Assembly (NCBI GenBank): GCA_020466095.1
Contig: CM035806.1
Location: 133,996,573-134,060,572 of the forward strand
DNA: 64,000 nucleotides
Direction of reading: 5' to 3'
Source of the DNA: Chlorops oryzae
Taxonomy: Eukaryota; Arthropoda; Insecta; Diptera; Chloropidae
The notes beneath the pieces are model-generated. The model saw only the letters and a program-made list of their open reading frames with translations. It was not told the DNA's origin and ran no database searches. Both the position numbers and the translations under genes were made by a program. Shown piece after piece: positions 32,110-43,492 of the stretch. How positions within the stretch are numbered: position 1 is the stretch's first letter; each line of letters opens with the position of its first letter.

Positions 32110-32990
32110 CAAGTAAGGGTGTTATAGTCAGGCGAGCCTGACAATAGAATACCCAACACAGACTCACATGTTCAAATAATTTTGAATATCAAGAGGTGTT
32201 TAAGACCATAAGGGGACCGACTTTTGTTAAATTTCTTTATGAAAACTGCCCCTTTGCCACGCCCAATTTTCCAATTTTTTTGAAATCTAATCGGAGGCTT
32301 AGATATACGCTCTAATCCTAAGTTTTATTGAAATATTTCGAAAAAATCCGATTTTGGGGCACTTTTGAGATTTTTGTGACAGACCCTAGTACTGGAGGTA
32401 CTCTTAATAATGGAACGACCAAAAAAAAATTTGGAGAGGATGTTTGTGGGTACAAACGAGGCGTAAGTGCCAACTTTCGTTTAAGTCCCATTTGAATTTC
32501 GGGTGTAGGAGAGAATTTTCGAAAAACGCCCTTCTGCCACGGCCACTTTTTTGAATTCATAGTAATTGCCTTTAAACATGTTCAAATTCCAAATTTCATC
32601 AAAATATCTTGAAAAACCGCGATTTTAGAGCAGTTTTTGTGATTTTCGTAACAGACCCTAGTACTGGAGGTACCCCTAAAAATGGTCCGATCGGGTCCAT
32701 TCTCGAACTTGTTTCTACTCATGTTCCCGTTAGCACGCATACCAAATTTCTTCAAGATAGCTCAACTCCTTCGATAAGATAACTGTATACAACAGTACAC
32801 ACAGACGACAGACAGACACGCGAGGACAGACGACAGACGGACAGACGGACGGACATGCCTAAATCGAATCTCCTGGTGACGCTGATCATTTCTATATAAA
32901 TTTTGTATGGTCTATCTCGACTGGTTCTGGGTGTTACACACAACCACACAAACGCAATATACCCTCGATACAGAGTGTGTCGGGTATAAT
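32110..32990 (-). mobile_element. Helentron family A, copy 6 (full length)
   Basis: Complete minus-oriented copy: CAAGTAAGGGTGTTATAG, hairpin GTCAGGCGAGCCTGAC, 3' subterminal repeat ATACCCAACACAG, both internal units, GTCY tract (about 32800-32852, here ACAGACGACAGAC-like), core, TA region and a 5' hairpin with one change (CGATACAGAGTGTGTCG). Confidence 0.85.
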
Positions 32991-33299
32991 GATAAAGGGT
33001 ACCCAGGGACCTTCTCGCTAACCGTAGTGTTCATACATGTTGGCAAAATGTACTGATTTCTGGAAGGACTTAAATCAGTACGCTTTTGTACAGGTTTTAT
33101 TTTATATAAAAATAAATGTAGGTATTGATTTTTTTCCAAATATACAAATTTTTCGACTTTTGAAAAAAAAACGTAGGTACCTTCTAATTCTAGCGCTTGA
33201 AAAGCTGGCAGCCTTAAATCAATTGAAAATGCACGAACAGCTGTCAAGCTTAAACAACTTCGTGCAAGTGGAAACGGTAGTGTTTTTTCGAAGTGTTGA
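32991..33299. other. Unassigned spacer with a coding-like patch
   Basis: A plus-strand frame runs from 33037 into the neighbouring Helentron. Residues from 33190 to 33285 (..LEKLAALNQLKMHEQLSS) have protein-like texture but match nothing that I recognise. Confidence 0.3.
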
Positions 33300-33492
33300 A
33301 GCTAATAGAAGTTATTCAATTTTCAAAAATTGGAAAAGTGGGCGTGGCCGAACGGCGTTTTTCGAAAATTGTCTCCTACACCCGAAATTCAAATGGGACT
33401 TGAACGAAATTTTGCACTTATGCTTCCTTTGTGGCCATAAACATCCTTTCCAAAAATTTATTTGATAGGTCCGTTATTAAGGGTATCTCCAG

Positions 33493-34337
33493 TAGGGTTG
33501 TAAAAAAAAACATTCAAAGTTTCGATTTAATCGATTTTTTTGGCTTTCGATCGATTTTTTTAGAATCGATTATATTTTTTTCGATTTTTAATAAAATCGA
33601 TTTTTTCTTTCGATGTTAAATTTTTTTGGAAACTCTGGAAAATGTTTAAAATATGAGCAAAACGATATGTAAAAATGGAAAAATACAGAAATTTACGGTC
33701 TTCTGAATGCACCTCCAAAAGTGAACAGAACTATAATTGAATATCATTAATTGACTAGCGTTAGGTAAGGTTAGGTTAGGGTGGCTGCCCCCTTTAAGGG
33801 GACACACTTAGGCCGCATATGGGCCCGTTGTGATACCACGAGGGAAGGCATGCCTTCATAGTTACACCTTTGGTGGAGCCAGTTAGACTCATTTATGAAG
33901 CGAGCCATGTCTTTTATTCGAACAGATGTTAGCTCGGTGAGGGAGGAGAAGAAGAAGGAGTCGAGCAGCCTGGATTTTCTCCTCCGATCTGCAACTTCTA
34001 CAGTGTAAAAGACCTCAATTATTGATTGACTGCTTAAAAATAAGTCAATCTTGCTCTTCGATTCTTTGGCAATTCCCCTTTGTAGTTGCGTTGAACGGCA
34101 ACTGTTATTTTTCGACTTTTACCCCATTCGCGAAGCAATATTTTTAAAAATATGTTACTCTGTTATTTTATAAACTTCAGAAAACAAAAAATAGGCATTA
34201 TAAATAGGTTTGGAAAAAATGAAAAATAAATCGATTTAATCGATTTATTGCTTCAATTAATCATCCAACATCGATTTATAACTATGCAGGTCTTCGATTA
34301 ATCGAAAATCGATTTTTTCTTAAATTTTACAACTCTA
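33493..34337. mobile_element. 845-bp TIR element with TAGRGTTGTAAAA ends
   Basis: The ends TAGGGTTGTAAAA and TTTTACAACTCTA are inverted repeats. Subterminal regions are packed with ATCGATT/AATCGAT palindromes on both sides (33524-33615 and 34229-34317). Possibly hAT-like by terminal sequence, but no clear 8-bp duplication is present. It carries a SINE. Confidence 0.6.
33760..33905 (-). repeat. SINE-like 3' body with (CCTAA)n tail, nested
   Basis: On the minus strand it reads CGTGGTATCACAACGGGCCC...GCGGCCTAAGTGTGTCC...GGCAGCCACCC and ends CCTAACCTAACC. This is the same 3' body and tail as the SINE at 2985-3198. A tRNA-like head is not obvious further along, so this may be another SINE or a LINE sharing the tail. 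Confidence 0.6.
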
Positions 34338-34738
34338 ATCTTCCTTTGTAGCCATAAACATCCTCCAAAAAATTTCCTTGGTCGGTCCATTATTAAGGGT
34401 ACCTCCAGTACTAGGGTCTGTCACAAAAATCCCAAAACTGCCTCAAAATCGGAATTTTTCGAAATATTTCAATAAAACTTAGAATTTAGAGCGTATATTT
34501 AAGCCTCCGATTAGGATTTCAAAAAAAATGGAAAATTGGGCGTGGCAAAAATGGGCGTTTTCATAGAGAAATTTAACAAAAGTCGGTATATGGGGCCCCT
34601 TATGGCCATAAAAATCTTTTGAATATACTTTTTAAAGGGTCCTGCTTTTCGGGCGTGCTTTAAAAATTATTTTACCACGTATGTCTATGTCGGGTATTTT
34701 ATTGTCAGGCTCGCCTGCCTATAGCATCTTTACTTGTT

Positions 34739-35407
34739 GTTTTTTTTTTTATGGAAAATTTCAATGGCAGACACTCCTTGCGGTTCCTATTATAATTTAT
34801 AGGGGTTCAAAGCTGCGACAATTTTATACAGCTCTGCGTTATTTCAGCAAAACTAAAAGTTACATACATACATATGTCATTTATATTACCATTTTATATT
34901 GTTTTATGTCAAAAAAAAAAAACAAAAAATTCAAAAATGAGTTACAATTTATTCGTTCACATCAGAATAAGCCATTAAAGAAGATTCCCGTAATTTCATA
35001 AAAGTGGTTTCGCTGAGATACTTGGAACGTTTAAATTTGTCCTTTTATAGTGAAATATTTAAACAGGACAATTCCTTTTCGCTCTTTCCATTTGAAACGC
35101 TCTTGAATTTCGGAAACTTAGCTGAATTCGCATTAAAACGAAAACAAAACGCGAAAATAGATACATGAGTTTGTATTTTCAGTGGAAATATGATCGGCGT
35201 AGAGAGGGTAACGAAAAATTGGAAAAGTATGACTCGAAAATTTTCGCTATGCATTGGGAGTCGAGCGATTCGTTAGCATAAATATGAACATGGCGTATTA
35301 TGCGATTCCTTTGCATCGCATCGGATCGCATCGTATGGCCTCGCCGGTTCGCCATCGCAATCACAACCGCGTAAATATGTGTATTTTCATTTATATGCAT
35401 ATGTACG
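34739..35407. other. No gene seen
   Basis: AT-rich DNA. Frames at 34681-35412 carry no recognisable domains. Confidence 0.5.
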
Positions 35408-36208
35408 TACACTGAAAAAATTTTGCATCGTTGTTTCTACGATAGGAAGACGTAGAAAAATATAATAGATATCTACGTAAAATCAATAAGTTCTACTGTC
35501 AATCCAATAGTTTCTACTGTGGAAGAATATTATATTTGCTAGATTTGTAATCTGGGAGGTCCGAGTTCGAACCCTGTCACAGGCTAAATAAATAGTGGAG
35601 AAAATGGAGAATGAAACAGGCAAGTGAATTTTAAAGAAAAAATACGGGGACCAGAAAGTAAGTTGCCAACCAATAAATAGTTGCTTTCATCGCGCCTTCC
35701 AAAACGTCACGCACAAGCCTTTCAAGAAATTCCTATAGAATCTTTTTTAATTTTTTAAGCATAAAAAGATTGGTAAAATTTTTTTTCTCTCAGTTTTTTA
35801 AATAATATAAATGTTAAACGATCTACTATTCCAAAAAAAAAAAAAAAAAAAAAAAAAAATGCTCGCTGGAGCAATGATCGAACCCGCCCACAAGAATTCA
35901 TATCAAAATTAAGAAGTTTTAGAAATTTACTTCAAGATTTGAAACCGTAGTTCCTATGATTTGATATCGTAGTTACTATAAAATAACATCATAGTTCCTA
36001 AGATGGAATATGATAGCTCCCACGATGGAATATCGTTAAATCTACGTTATAGGTATATCGTTGAATTCAATGACATTCCTCATCGTAGGAACTACTGCAA
36101 AGCTGTCGTAGAATCTATGATATCTTGCAATTGGACCTATATCAATTGCGGATATAATAGATACTACGTCGGATATCATAGATTCTACGAAGGAATTTTT
36201 TGAGTGTA
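35408..36208. mobile_element. TIR element E1 carrying an inverted pair of tRNA-like sequences
   Basis: The ends TACACTGAAAAAATT and AATTTTTTGAGTGTA are inverted. Inside, a forward tRNA-like 3' half with B box GAGTTCGAACCC lies at about 35557-35585. A SINE-like body and A27 run (35833-35859) follow. A reverse tRNA-like segment then starts at 35860 (B box GGGTTCGATC on the minus strand). The right part is full of TCGTAG/CTACGA words (35940-36190). The layout matches E2. Confidence 0.65.
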
Positions 36209-36530
36209 GGTATGTACATATGTATGTATATGCGGTGATGCATGCCTGAGCGCATGAAACCAGAGTAGCAAAAATCATCCTCGGCGAAACCATAAAATCA
36301 AATAAAATCAAATCAAATCAAATCAATTCAAAGTGAAATACAGGATGGGATTGGCACGTTTGTATCGGAAAAGACGACGACGCAGCAGCGGCAGACGAAC
36401 ATGGTACCCACATGGAACTCCTCCGTAGCTCTTTTTTCTCTTATGTCGATGATAAAAACATTGCCGTAGGTCGTACAGAAAGGAAGGACGGAAGGCATGC
36501 ATACACTCTTTGAGCTCATTTTTATACCCG
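36209..36530. other. No gene; short (TCAAA)n run
   Basis: About 36297-36327 repeats AAATCAAATCAAATCAA. Nothing else is recognised. Confidence 0.5.
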
Positions 36531-37405
36531 ACACACTCTGTGTCGAGGGTATATTGCGTTTGTTGGGTTGTGTGTAACACCCAGAACCAGTCGAGATAGA
36601 CCATACAAAATGTATATAGAAATGATCAGCGTCACCAGGAGATTCGATTTAGACATGTCCGTCTGTCCGTCTGTCTGTCTGTCTGTCTGTCCGTCTGTCT
36701 GTCTGTCTGTATACAGTTATCTTATCGAAGGAGTTGAGCTATCTTGACAAAATTTGGTATGCGTGCTCACGGGGACATGAGTAAGAACAAGTTCGAGAAT
36801 GGACCCGATCGGACCATTTTTAGGGGTACCTCCAGTACTAGGGTCTGTTACGAAAATCACAAAAACTGCTCTAAACTCGAAGTTTTTCAACATATTTTGA
36901 TGAAATTTGATATTTGAACATGTTTCAAGGCAAGTAATACGATTTCCAAAAATTTTAAAAGTGGGCGTGGCAGAAGGGCGTTTTTCGAAAATGGTCCCCT
37001 ACACCCGAACTTCAAATGGGACTTGAACGAAAGTTGGCACTTATGCTTCTTTTGTAGCCATAAACATTCTCCCAAAAAATTTCCTGGATCGGTCCATTAT
37101 TAAGGGTACCTCCAGTACTAGGGTCTGTCACAAAAATCTCAAAACTGCCTCAAAATCGGACTTTTTCCAAATATTTCAATGAAACTTAGGATTTGAGCAT
37201 ATATTTAAGCCTCCGATTAGAATTCCAAAAAATTGTAAAAGTGGGCGTGGCAAAGGGGCAGTTTTCATAAAGAAATCTATCACAAGTCGGTATATGGGGC
37301 CCCTTATGGCCTTAACACCTCTTGATATTAAAAATTATTTGAACACGTGTGTCTGTGTCGGGTATTCTATTGTCAGGCTCGCCTGACTATAACACCCTTA
37401 CTTGT
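36531..37405 (+). mobile_element. Helentron family A, copy 8 (full-length reference copy)
   Basis: The clearest complete copy in the window (~875 bp): ATACCCGACACACTCTGTGTCG, TA tract, core ATGATCAGCGTCACCAGGAG..GATTTAGACATGTC and GTCY tract (36658-36708). Two ~280-bp internal units follow (the GATCGG..CCAT phrase at about 36808 and 37088), then GTGTCGGGTAT, hairpin GTCAGGCTCGCCTGAC and CCCTTACTTGTT. No proteins. Confidence 0.9.
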
Positions 37406-37722
37406 TTAAATAGTCTTAGTTGAAGAGGAAAACGAAGGGGAATGCCAAATGCCAAAGGTAAAGGTATTCTCAGACACAGCTATTTTGGCGGCCAGCGAGA
37501 GAAGGAGATAACGAGAGAACGCTAGAACGGGAGGGAAAAAATCGAGTATTTAAAATTAAACGTTGCTATAAATGATGCCTGGAAACTATAGAAACTATAG
37601 AAACTGTGCAGAGATACCATTTTATGTGCTCAGATTTATTAGAAATATCAGAATTCAACAAACGAAAAGAAAGACATCTTTAATTCATGATGGTAATTCG
37701 CATGCCGATATGAAGGAATATG

Positions 37723-37753
<31 letters not shown>

Positions 37754-37772
37754 TGTTCAGTCTGATACATTC
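37406..37772. repeat. Non-coding DNA with (GT)n microsatellite
   Basis: A GT dinucleotide run lies at about 37721-37756. A tandem ACTATAGAA repeat lies at 37586-37602. No gene. Confidence 0.6.
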
Positions 37773-38288
37773 CCCAGCGGGAAATGTCCCCCTGGCATGA
37801 TCGATGAAGTCAGGGTGGCTTTGCAGTCGGAACGGAAATTTTTTATGACATTTGTACAGGAGTTGGACAATGAATACACTGTGCGATGGCGAAAAAAAAA
37901 GAAGACTTGAGAGCAGCACATTGCTCTTATCTCTCTAAATATCAATTTATAGAAAAACCATTTTAAAGCTCTCTTCTTTGTGTTCTCTTCGAATATTTTG
38001 CAAATTTTGAAAATTTTTCAAAATCTATTTTTAACAATGTTTGTTCGTCTCAGCCAGGGTTCGAACCCGCGATCTTCGGATTCTGAGTCGAGCACTTATC
38101 CTCTACTCTTATTCGTGCTAACGCTCAACTAACGCTAAAAATCTTATTTAAATTTCAGTAGCCAATGAGATTCAAGCACCCTTCTTCGATGACATGTCCC
38201 CCAAATTGTCATACATGATACTGTCATCTTTATGTCATCTATGATTTCACTGCTGACTTTGTCATGCTGGAGATAAATTCCCGCTGGG
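37773..38288. mobile_element. D-family TIR element, copy 1, with tRNA-like insert
   Basis: The ends CCCAGCGGGAA...GGCATGA and the inverse (TCATGC..TTCCCGCTGGG) bound the element. On the minus strand, 38115 down to 38050 reads GATAAGTGCTCGACTCAGAA..CCGAAGATCGCGGGTTCGAACCC, which has A-box- and B-box-like parts and resembles a tRNA-Arg. A CTTATTTAAATTTC...AGTAGCCAAT segment follows, shared with D2 and D4. Confidence 0.65.
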
Positions 38289-38329
38289 TCAGCTTTATAA
38301 ATACGTTTTGCTTTAGCACGCAATCGATT

Positions 38330-39368
38330 CACAGTGGGGTATTTGACCCCGATTTCAACGGGTTGAGCTAGAGAGACCTGAAATATGGCACACATTTTGT
38401 CTAGAGTGTTAGTATGCTCCAGGCCATATATTGATAAAATCCGCCCACTGACATGCCCACCATCCATGGGAGCTTGTCGTCCCCATTTAAATGAAAATCA
38501 TTTATTGCTCATAGCTTCTACACTTTTCTTTTCAGAACAACAAAATTTGGCACATTTATTTCTTTGAACTACATAAAACAAATTAATTAATTTGGGAAAA
38601 ATTCACCCACCCACATTTGTCTTAAACATGTAGGTACATATAAAGAGTATTCATTATGTATCTCTTCAAACTCTTTTTTACTATCGGCAAATAAGTCTTC
38701 ACCCGCAAGGACATCCCGCAAGAACATCGTAATAATCATCACTTCCTTCATAATTATCATCAATATCTTCGTTTTCTTCAGAATTATCCTCATAATCGAG
38801 TTAATCAATGATAAGTAATTTTGTTGCTTCTTTGGTAGAAAAGTAATATATTTTTATAAGCAATGCCATTTGTGTAGAAATATCACCGCGCGACTGCTTT
38901 ACAAAGAGATGTCATCGCTGGGAGCTACTTGGCACAACTACCAATACGATATGAATATTTTTGATTAAAAAATATGTCCACTCCAGTAATTGGTCAAGAA
39001 ATATCAGAGTTTCGGTAAAAACTCCTACCTGTGTTTCCATCCCAGTTCCCAAACTCTGATTTTCGCTTATCAACAAAAATCCCCATTTGATTTGAATTCT
39101 TTTTAAATATAGGCCCTATTTTGAGAAATTCATTCTTTTTTCTCTGATCTAAATTTTCACATTTTCAACAGAAGCCCTTGTATCGAACATATCTGAAAGC
39201 AGTATAAATATCGAATCCATTCGTGAGGAATAGAAAGCCCATATTGTAAATTTTCAGATTTCACAGACCACTTAATTAATCCCTTTCATTTGATACCACA
39301 TACGTCACAATAGCATCAATTTCGTTTTTTCGTTTATGGCACCAATCGGGGTCAAATACCCCACTGTG
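38330..39368. mobile_element. 1.04-kb TIR element (25-bp TIRs)
   Basis: Perfect inverted ends read CACAGTGGGGTATTTGACCC on both sides (left 38330-38354, right 39344-39368). No long frame lies inside, so it is non-autonomous. No target duplication is evident. A similar AGTGGGGTAAATCTCAC phrase occurs at about 60645. Confidence 0.8.
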
Positions 39369-41395
39369 CGACGCACAAAGCTTCTTTTATAGTACCTGCA
39401 CCTGTGCAAGGACTTTTATGACACACCAATATCCCTAGGAATACAATGTTCTTCGGAAATCAATTCCAATTTTATGCGTGCACACATCATATGCACACAC
39501 ACACACACACACACCACACACACACACACTAACACACAAACACACATGTGTGTTGAGACGAACGCGAATGTGTACGATTACTGCAGCGCAAAGTTTCTTA
39601 AAGAGATTTATGCTGCCATAAATTTTATGATAATTTGGAAGATGTAACTTGGAATGAACGCTTCCGTGCCATATGACAATGCGAATCTTCTTAAGTATAT
39701 TCCGTTGTTTTTTTTTTTGTTTTTTTTTCAATGTTTTTCGATTTAGTTTAAATTTGCCTTCCAAGCCAGATTGGCATAGAGATCTGGAAGGGACGGGCAA
39801 GTGGTACGTTTGAAGATTTTATCGAGAACGATATAATATATGTAAGACTTAGCTTAAGCAAGCTCAGGCAGAGATAATTCACTCACTCGGATAATGGAAA
39901 CCTTAAAGAATATTAACCCCTCAATTTCCATTTCAAAACTACTGCATATTCAGCACTTATTTTTAACGAAAATGACAAGCGGGGATGTAACAGAAATGAA
40001 CCGACAAATCGGTTAAGATTTTAAATTGGTCTAAAGACCATGACGATTGAGCAGGGAAGTATAGAGAAATTAGGGACCCGGGGTCCCCTGACCAAAAAAA
40101 ACGAGTAAAAAACCAAAAAAAAATATAATGGTCGGGTTGCAAAACATTTGTGGGCCCCTTCAGAAAGCCTACGCCATTTTTCTCCGGAGCCCCCAAACAA
40201 AAAAGTAGTGCGACTTCGATATACCCAGCGTCCCGACAGAATTTACGTCCCCACGCCCCCTCTCTACAGGCCTGCGATTTAGTTTTCACGTAGTATTCCC
40301 TTTCCAATTTTGAAATATGTAGGACTATATAAAACATATTCAGTATCTTACAAATAAGTCGAAATTCTGCGGAAGCGCTTCGATTGTGCCGGTAACAATC
40401 GACATTTATCGGTAAAACCGTTACCCCAATGAATAGAAAAACCTCAACCGCAATCGGTACCTCTTTTTAAGAAATCGATTCTACCGTTACCGCTGACGTT
40501 ACCATTGAATGTGAGAGTTTTATTCCCTGCATTTGAGTCATGCAAAATTAAATGTTTTGAGGCGGGAATCGCCAGAAACTTGCATATGATAAAACCTCAG
40601 CGATATGTACGGCTGTCAAATTATTGGAAGTTTATATCTGAACGAAGACTATGCAGAAGAAAGGATCTGGACTGTATCGAATATCTAAGTAAATTAGGAG
40701 TTGCTCTAGAAATTCAAAATTAGTTCGCTTCAACAAGATGAGCACCAACGAAACGTCCATTCCAGGCCATACGCTTTAAAGAAGTCCCGAAATTTAGTTC
40801 TATTTACGTGTGAGCTTTTCCAGGCTTGATTTGCTGTAATGTTCTACGAAGTTTTATCAAAATTATGAAATCCGTTCGATCATTTTTCCACAGTTTAATT
40901 TTTTTTTTTTTTTTCGTGGCTGTGGTGCATTGCGAAGCACAAAAAATTAACCCTCCAGCTGGTTTACTTTTCCCTATGCTGCTTTCATAATGGAATTCAC
41001 TTCATTTCCGTGTGTGAAGTGTGTATTCAATGCCAAACGGTCTTCATGTTTTTTTGCGATTTCATGCTCTTTGCGATTACTTCTTGCAAAAAAAAAAAAC
41101 TAAAATTTAAGTAAGAGAGATGCATTTGAAGCGAGAGGATGGTTTTCTAAATAACATTTAAAAAACATTCATATTTTCTTTAAAAAAATGATTGGTTTTC
41201 TGCACCCGACGGGCCATGCACAGTGTCGCGAGTGTGGCCAAAAATGCCAAAAGTGAAGATTCGAAATGCTTCAAATTTTTTACTGTTTTGAATAGTCACT
41301 ATTTGAACGCAAAATCAATAAAAGTTATCTCAATATGTTAAGCCGTTTAAACGTACCACGCCTCTAAAATTGCGCTTTTCAAAATTTGTTGGTTT
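39369..41395. other. No gene; (CA)n tract and a stray Helentron C scrap
   Basis: A CA run lies at about 39494-39548. ATACCCAGCGTCCCGAC at about 40221-40237 is the inverse of the Helentron C 3' subterminal repeat, a small fragment within a GC-richer patch (40070-40270). GGTAAC/GTTACC words cluster at 40390-40505. No gene is supported. Confidence 0.5.
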
Positions 41396-42058
41396 TTATA
41401 CCCAGCGTAAGCAGGGTATGTTATATTAGTTTTGTGCGAATCTTGTAACAGCCAGAACTAAGCTCCGTAGATATAGACATATATATATATTCTTGATCAG
41501 GATCAAAAACTGAGTCGATTTAGACATGTCCGTCTGTCCGTCTGTCCATCTGTCCGTCCTTCCGTGATTGGATCTCCTCCGAAACGGCTGAACTAACCAA
41601 GTCGAAATTTGGCACACAGGTATATCGGAATCCGAGTATGATCCTAAGTAAAAATGGGTTACATCCGCCCACTGCCATGCCCACAAATGAATTTAATGTG
41701 TTTTCAGTAAAATGCTTGTAACTTGCGAACCACTCAACACATTTCATTGATATTTGGTGTACTGGTAAACTACGAAGAGGGACATATCCTGGAAAAAATG
41801 GACGCCGTCCTCCTCGAGCCATGCCAACAAATAAGCCCACAAATAAGGCTTGATCGTAACTTGTGAAGTAAAAGGCGTAGAAGCTTCAAATTCGCAACAT
41901 AGATTGACCAAGACGAATGAAAGGTGTAGGAAAAAAATTTATGTGGCCCGCCCACTGCCACGCCCAAAAATGGAGAGGCAAACCATAGTGCGCCTATTAT
42001 GTCGGGACGCTGGGTATTTCAAAGTCGCGCTTGACCGACTTTAGCTTTTTTACTTGTT
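41396..42058 (+). mobile_element. Helentron family C, copy 2 (full length)
   Basis: 5' TTATACCCAGCGTAAGCAGGG, TA tract, core TTGATCAGGATCAAAAAC..GTCGATTTAGACATGTC and GTCY tract (41527-41560). A body with CGCCCACTGCCATGCCCAC units follows, then the 3' subterminal repeat GGGACGCTGGGTAT, hairpin AAAGTCGCGCTTGACCGACTTT and TTTTACTTGTTTT. No protein. This is the reference for family C here. Confidence 0.9.
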
Positions 42059-42206
42059 TTTTTTATGAAACTTTCAAAAAATCGTCAATATTTAAGAAGT
42101 GATATTTTGGTTGATTGCTGTTCAAACTTATTAACTTTTACGTTTAGTTATAACACAAGTTCTATGCCTTAAGGTATTTTTAATCTTTGGTTGATGTTTA
42201 TAATAT

Positions 42207-42208
42207 TA
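42207..42208. repeat. TA target duplication of mariner (left)
   Basis: TA is repeated at 43491-43492. Confidence 0.85.
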
Positions 42209-43490
42209 GGTGTAGTAAAAAGAAATCCATTATTTTTGCATTAAATTGAGGGCTTTATTTAAGATAGTTAGAATGACCCGATTTAGGTCAAATATGCGCC
42301 GTTTTGTTCGATAACTTGTTGCCATTTTAAAGGTAATTTCATTATGCCTCTCTCATAGAAGCCCTCGTTCCAATTAGCAAAAAATTGAGACAGTCGAATT
42401 TCAGAAGCCTCTCTTGAAGCGAATGTTTCACCAGCAAAATTGTTCGCCATGGACAGGAACAGATGGTAATCACTTGGTGCCAGGTCCGGACTATAAGGTG
42501 GATGCAGAAGAACCTCCCAACCAAACTCCCGGAGCTTCTGGCGAGTCACTATCGATGTGTGTGGCCTGGCGTTGTCCTGATGGAACACAATTCCTCTCCT
42601 ATTGGCCAAAGCTGGCCGCTTATGGGCGATTGCTTCCTTCAGACGGTCCAATTGTTGACAGTAGAGTTCCGAGTTAAGAGTTTTGCCGTATGGGAGCAGC
42701 TCATAGTAGATAATTCCCTGTCAATCCCACCAAACACACAGCAAAACCTTCCTGGCCGTCAATCCTGGCTTGGCCACCGTTTCCGCCGGTTCACCGTTTT
42801 TCGACCACGACCGTTTTCGCTTGACGTTGTCGTAAGTGACCCACTTTTCATCACCAGTCACCAACCGCTTCTGAAATGGGTCGATTTTGTTGCGGTTCAG
42901 CAGCGATTCGCAGATGGAAATTCGGTCTATGAGGTTTTTTTGCGTTAACTCGTGTGGCACCCACACATCGAGCTTCTTTGTGTATCCAGCCTTATTCAAA
43001 TGGTTCCAAACGGTTTTTTGTGCAATCTTTAGCTCTTTTGCAATCGAAACAGTGCTAACATGACGGTCGGACTCGATAATTTCCATGATTTTATCGACAT
43101 TTTCGACAATTGGCCTTCCAGTGCGTGGTGCATCCTTGACATCGAAGTTACCGGAACGGAATCGACGAAACCAAAATTGCGCATGATTGGCTGTTACAGT
43201 ATCAGGTCCATAAACGCTATTCACATTTTCAGCCGCCTGGCTTGCGTTTTCTCCCTTATCGAAGAAAAACTGTAAAATGTAGCGAATTTTCTCTTTGCTG
43301 ATGTCCATCTTTGACAAGCTCTCAAACAAAACTGAATCAATCAATCAAAAAAGTGTCAAAAAAGTTTTTTTAGTAGGAACTGTCATCTTTCTAATGCCCC
43401 CTAGCGGAACACGATCGGACTTATACAACGCGAGATGCAGATAAATAACGTCATCTATTGGAAAAATAATGGATTTCTTTTTACTACACC
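42209..43490 (-). mobile_element. mariner element, mellifera-type, 1282 bp
   Basis: Perfect 29-bp TIRs (42209-42237 and 43462-43490) begin GGTGTAGTAAAAAGAAATCC, and a TA target duplication flanks the element. A single transposase gene fills the interior on the minus strand. The size and TIR length are normal for mariner. Identical TIRs suggest a recent insertion. It lies between Helentron C copy 2 and plain AT-rich DNA. Confidence 0.95.
42283..43308 (-). pseudogene. mariner transposase with one in-frame stop
   Basis: Cut-and-paste transposase that would bind the 29-bp TIRs and insert at TA. The start is the ATG at 43306-43308 (MDISKEKIRY); an upstream open extension lacks homology. 341 codons including the stop: N-terminal paired HTH domain (roughly residues 1-110), linker signature WVPHEL (116-121), catalytic D153 (TGDEKW), D245 (HQDNARPH) and D280 (YSPDLAPSD), the D,D34D spacing of mariner. 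The only defect seen is TGA at codon 196 (42721-42723), right after WWD, where relatives usually have Trp. The frame is otherwise uninterrupted to the terminal stop. The sequence is closest, from memory, to the honeybee/mellifera subfamily. Almost certainly inactive as it stands. Confidence 0.92.
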
Positions 43491-43492
43491 TA

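Larger units (their letters stand above)
33300..34738 (+). mobile_element. Helentron family A, copy 7, two overlapping fragments around an insertion
   Basis: The left fragment (about 33300-33492) ends in GGGTATCTCCAGTA. The right fragment (34338-34738) starts at CTTCCTTTGTAGCCATAAAC, which lies ~70 bp earlier in the element. The ~70 bp are thus present on both sides. The right fragment runs to GTGTCGGGTAT, a hairpin-like GTCAGGCTCGCCTGCC and TTTACTTGTT. Confidence 0.75.

Noticed and set aside
33037..33465. 142-aa plus-strand frame
   Set aside because: Its C-terminal third is Helentron A sequence; the rest matches nothing recognised.
39963..40337. 124-aa minus-strand frame
   Set aside because: It crosses GC-rich repeat debris and a Helentron C fragment; no protein signature.
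43309..43344. Upstream extension of the mariner transposase frame
   Set aside because: It starts at a non-ATG codon and has no counterpart in the family; MDISKEK is the expected start.
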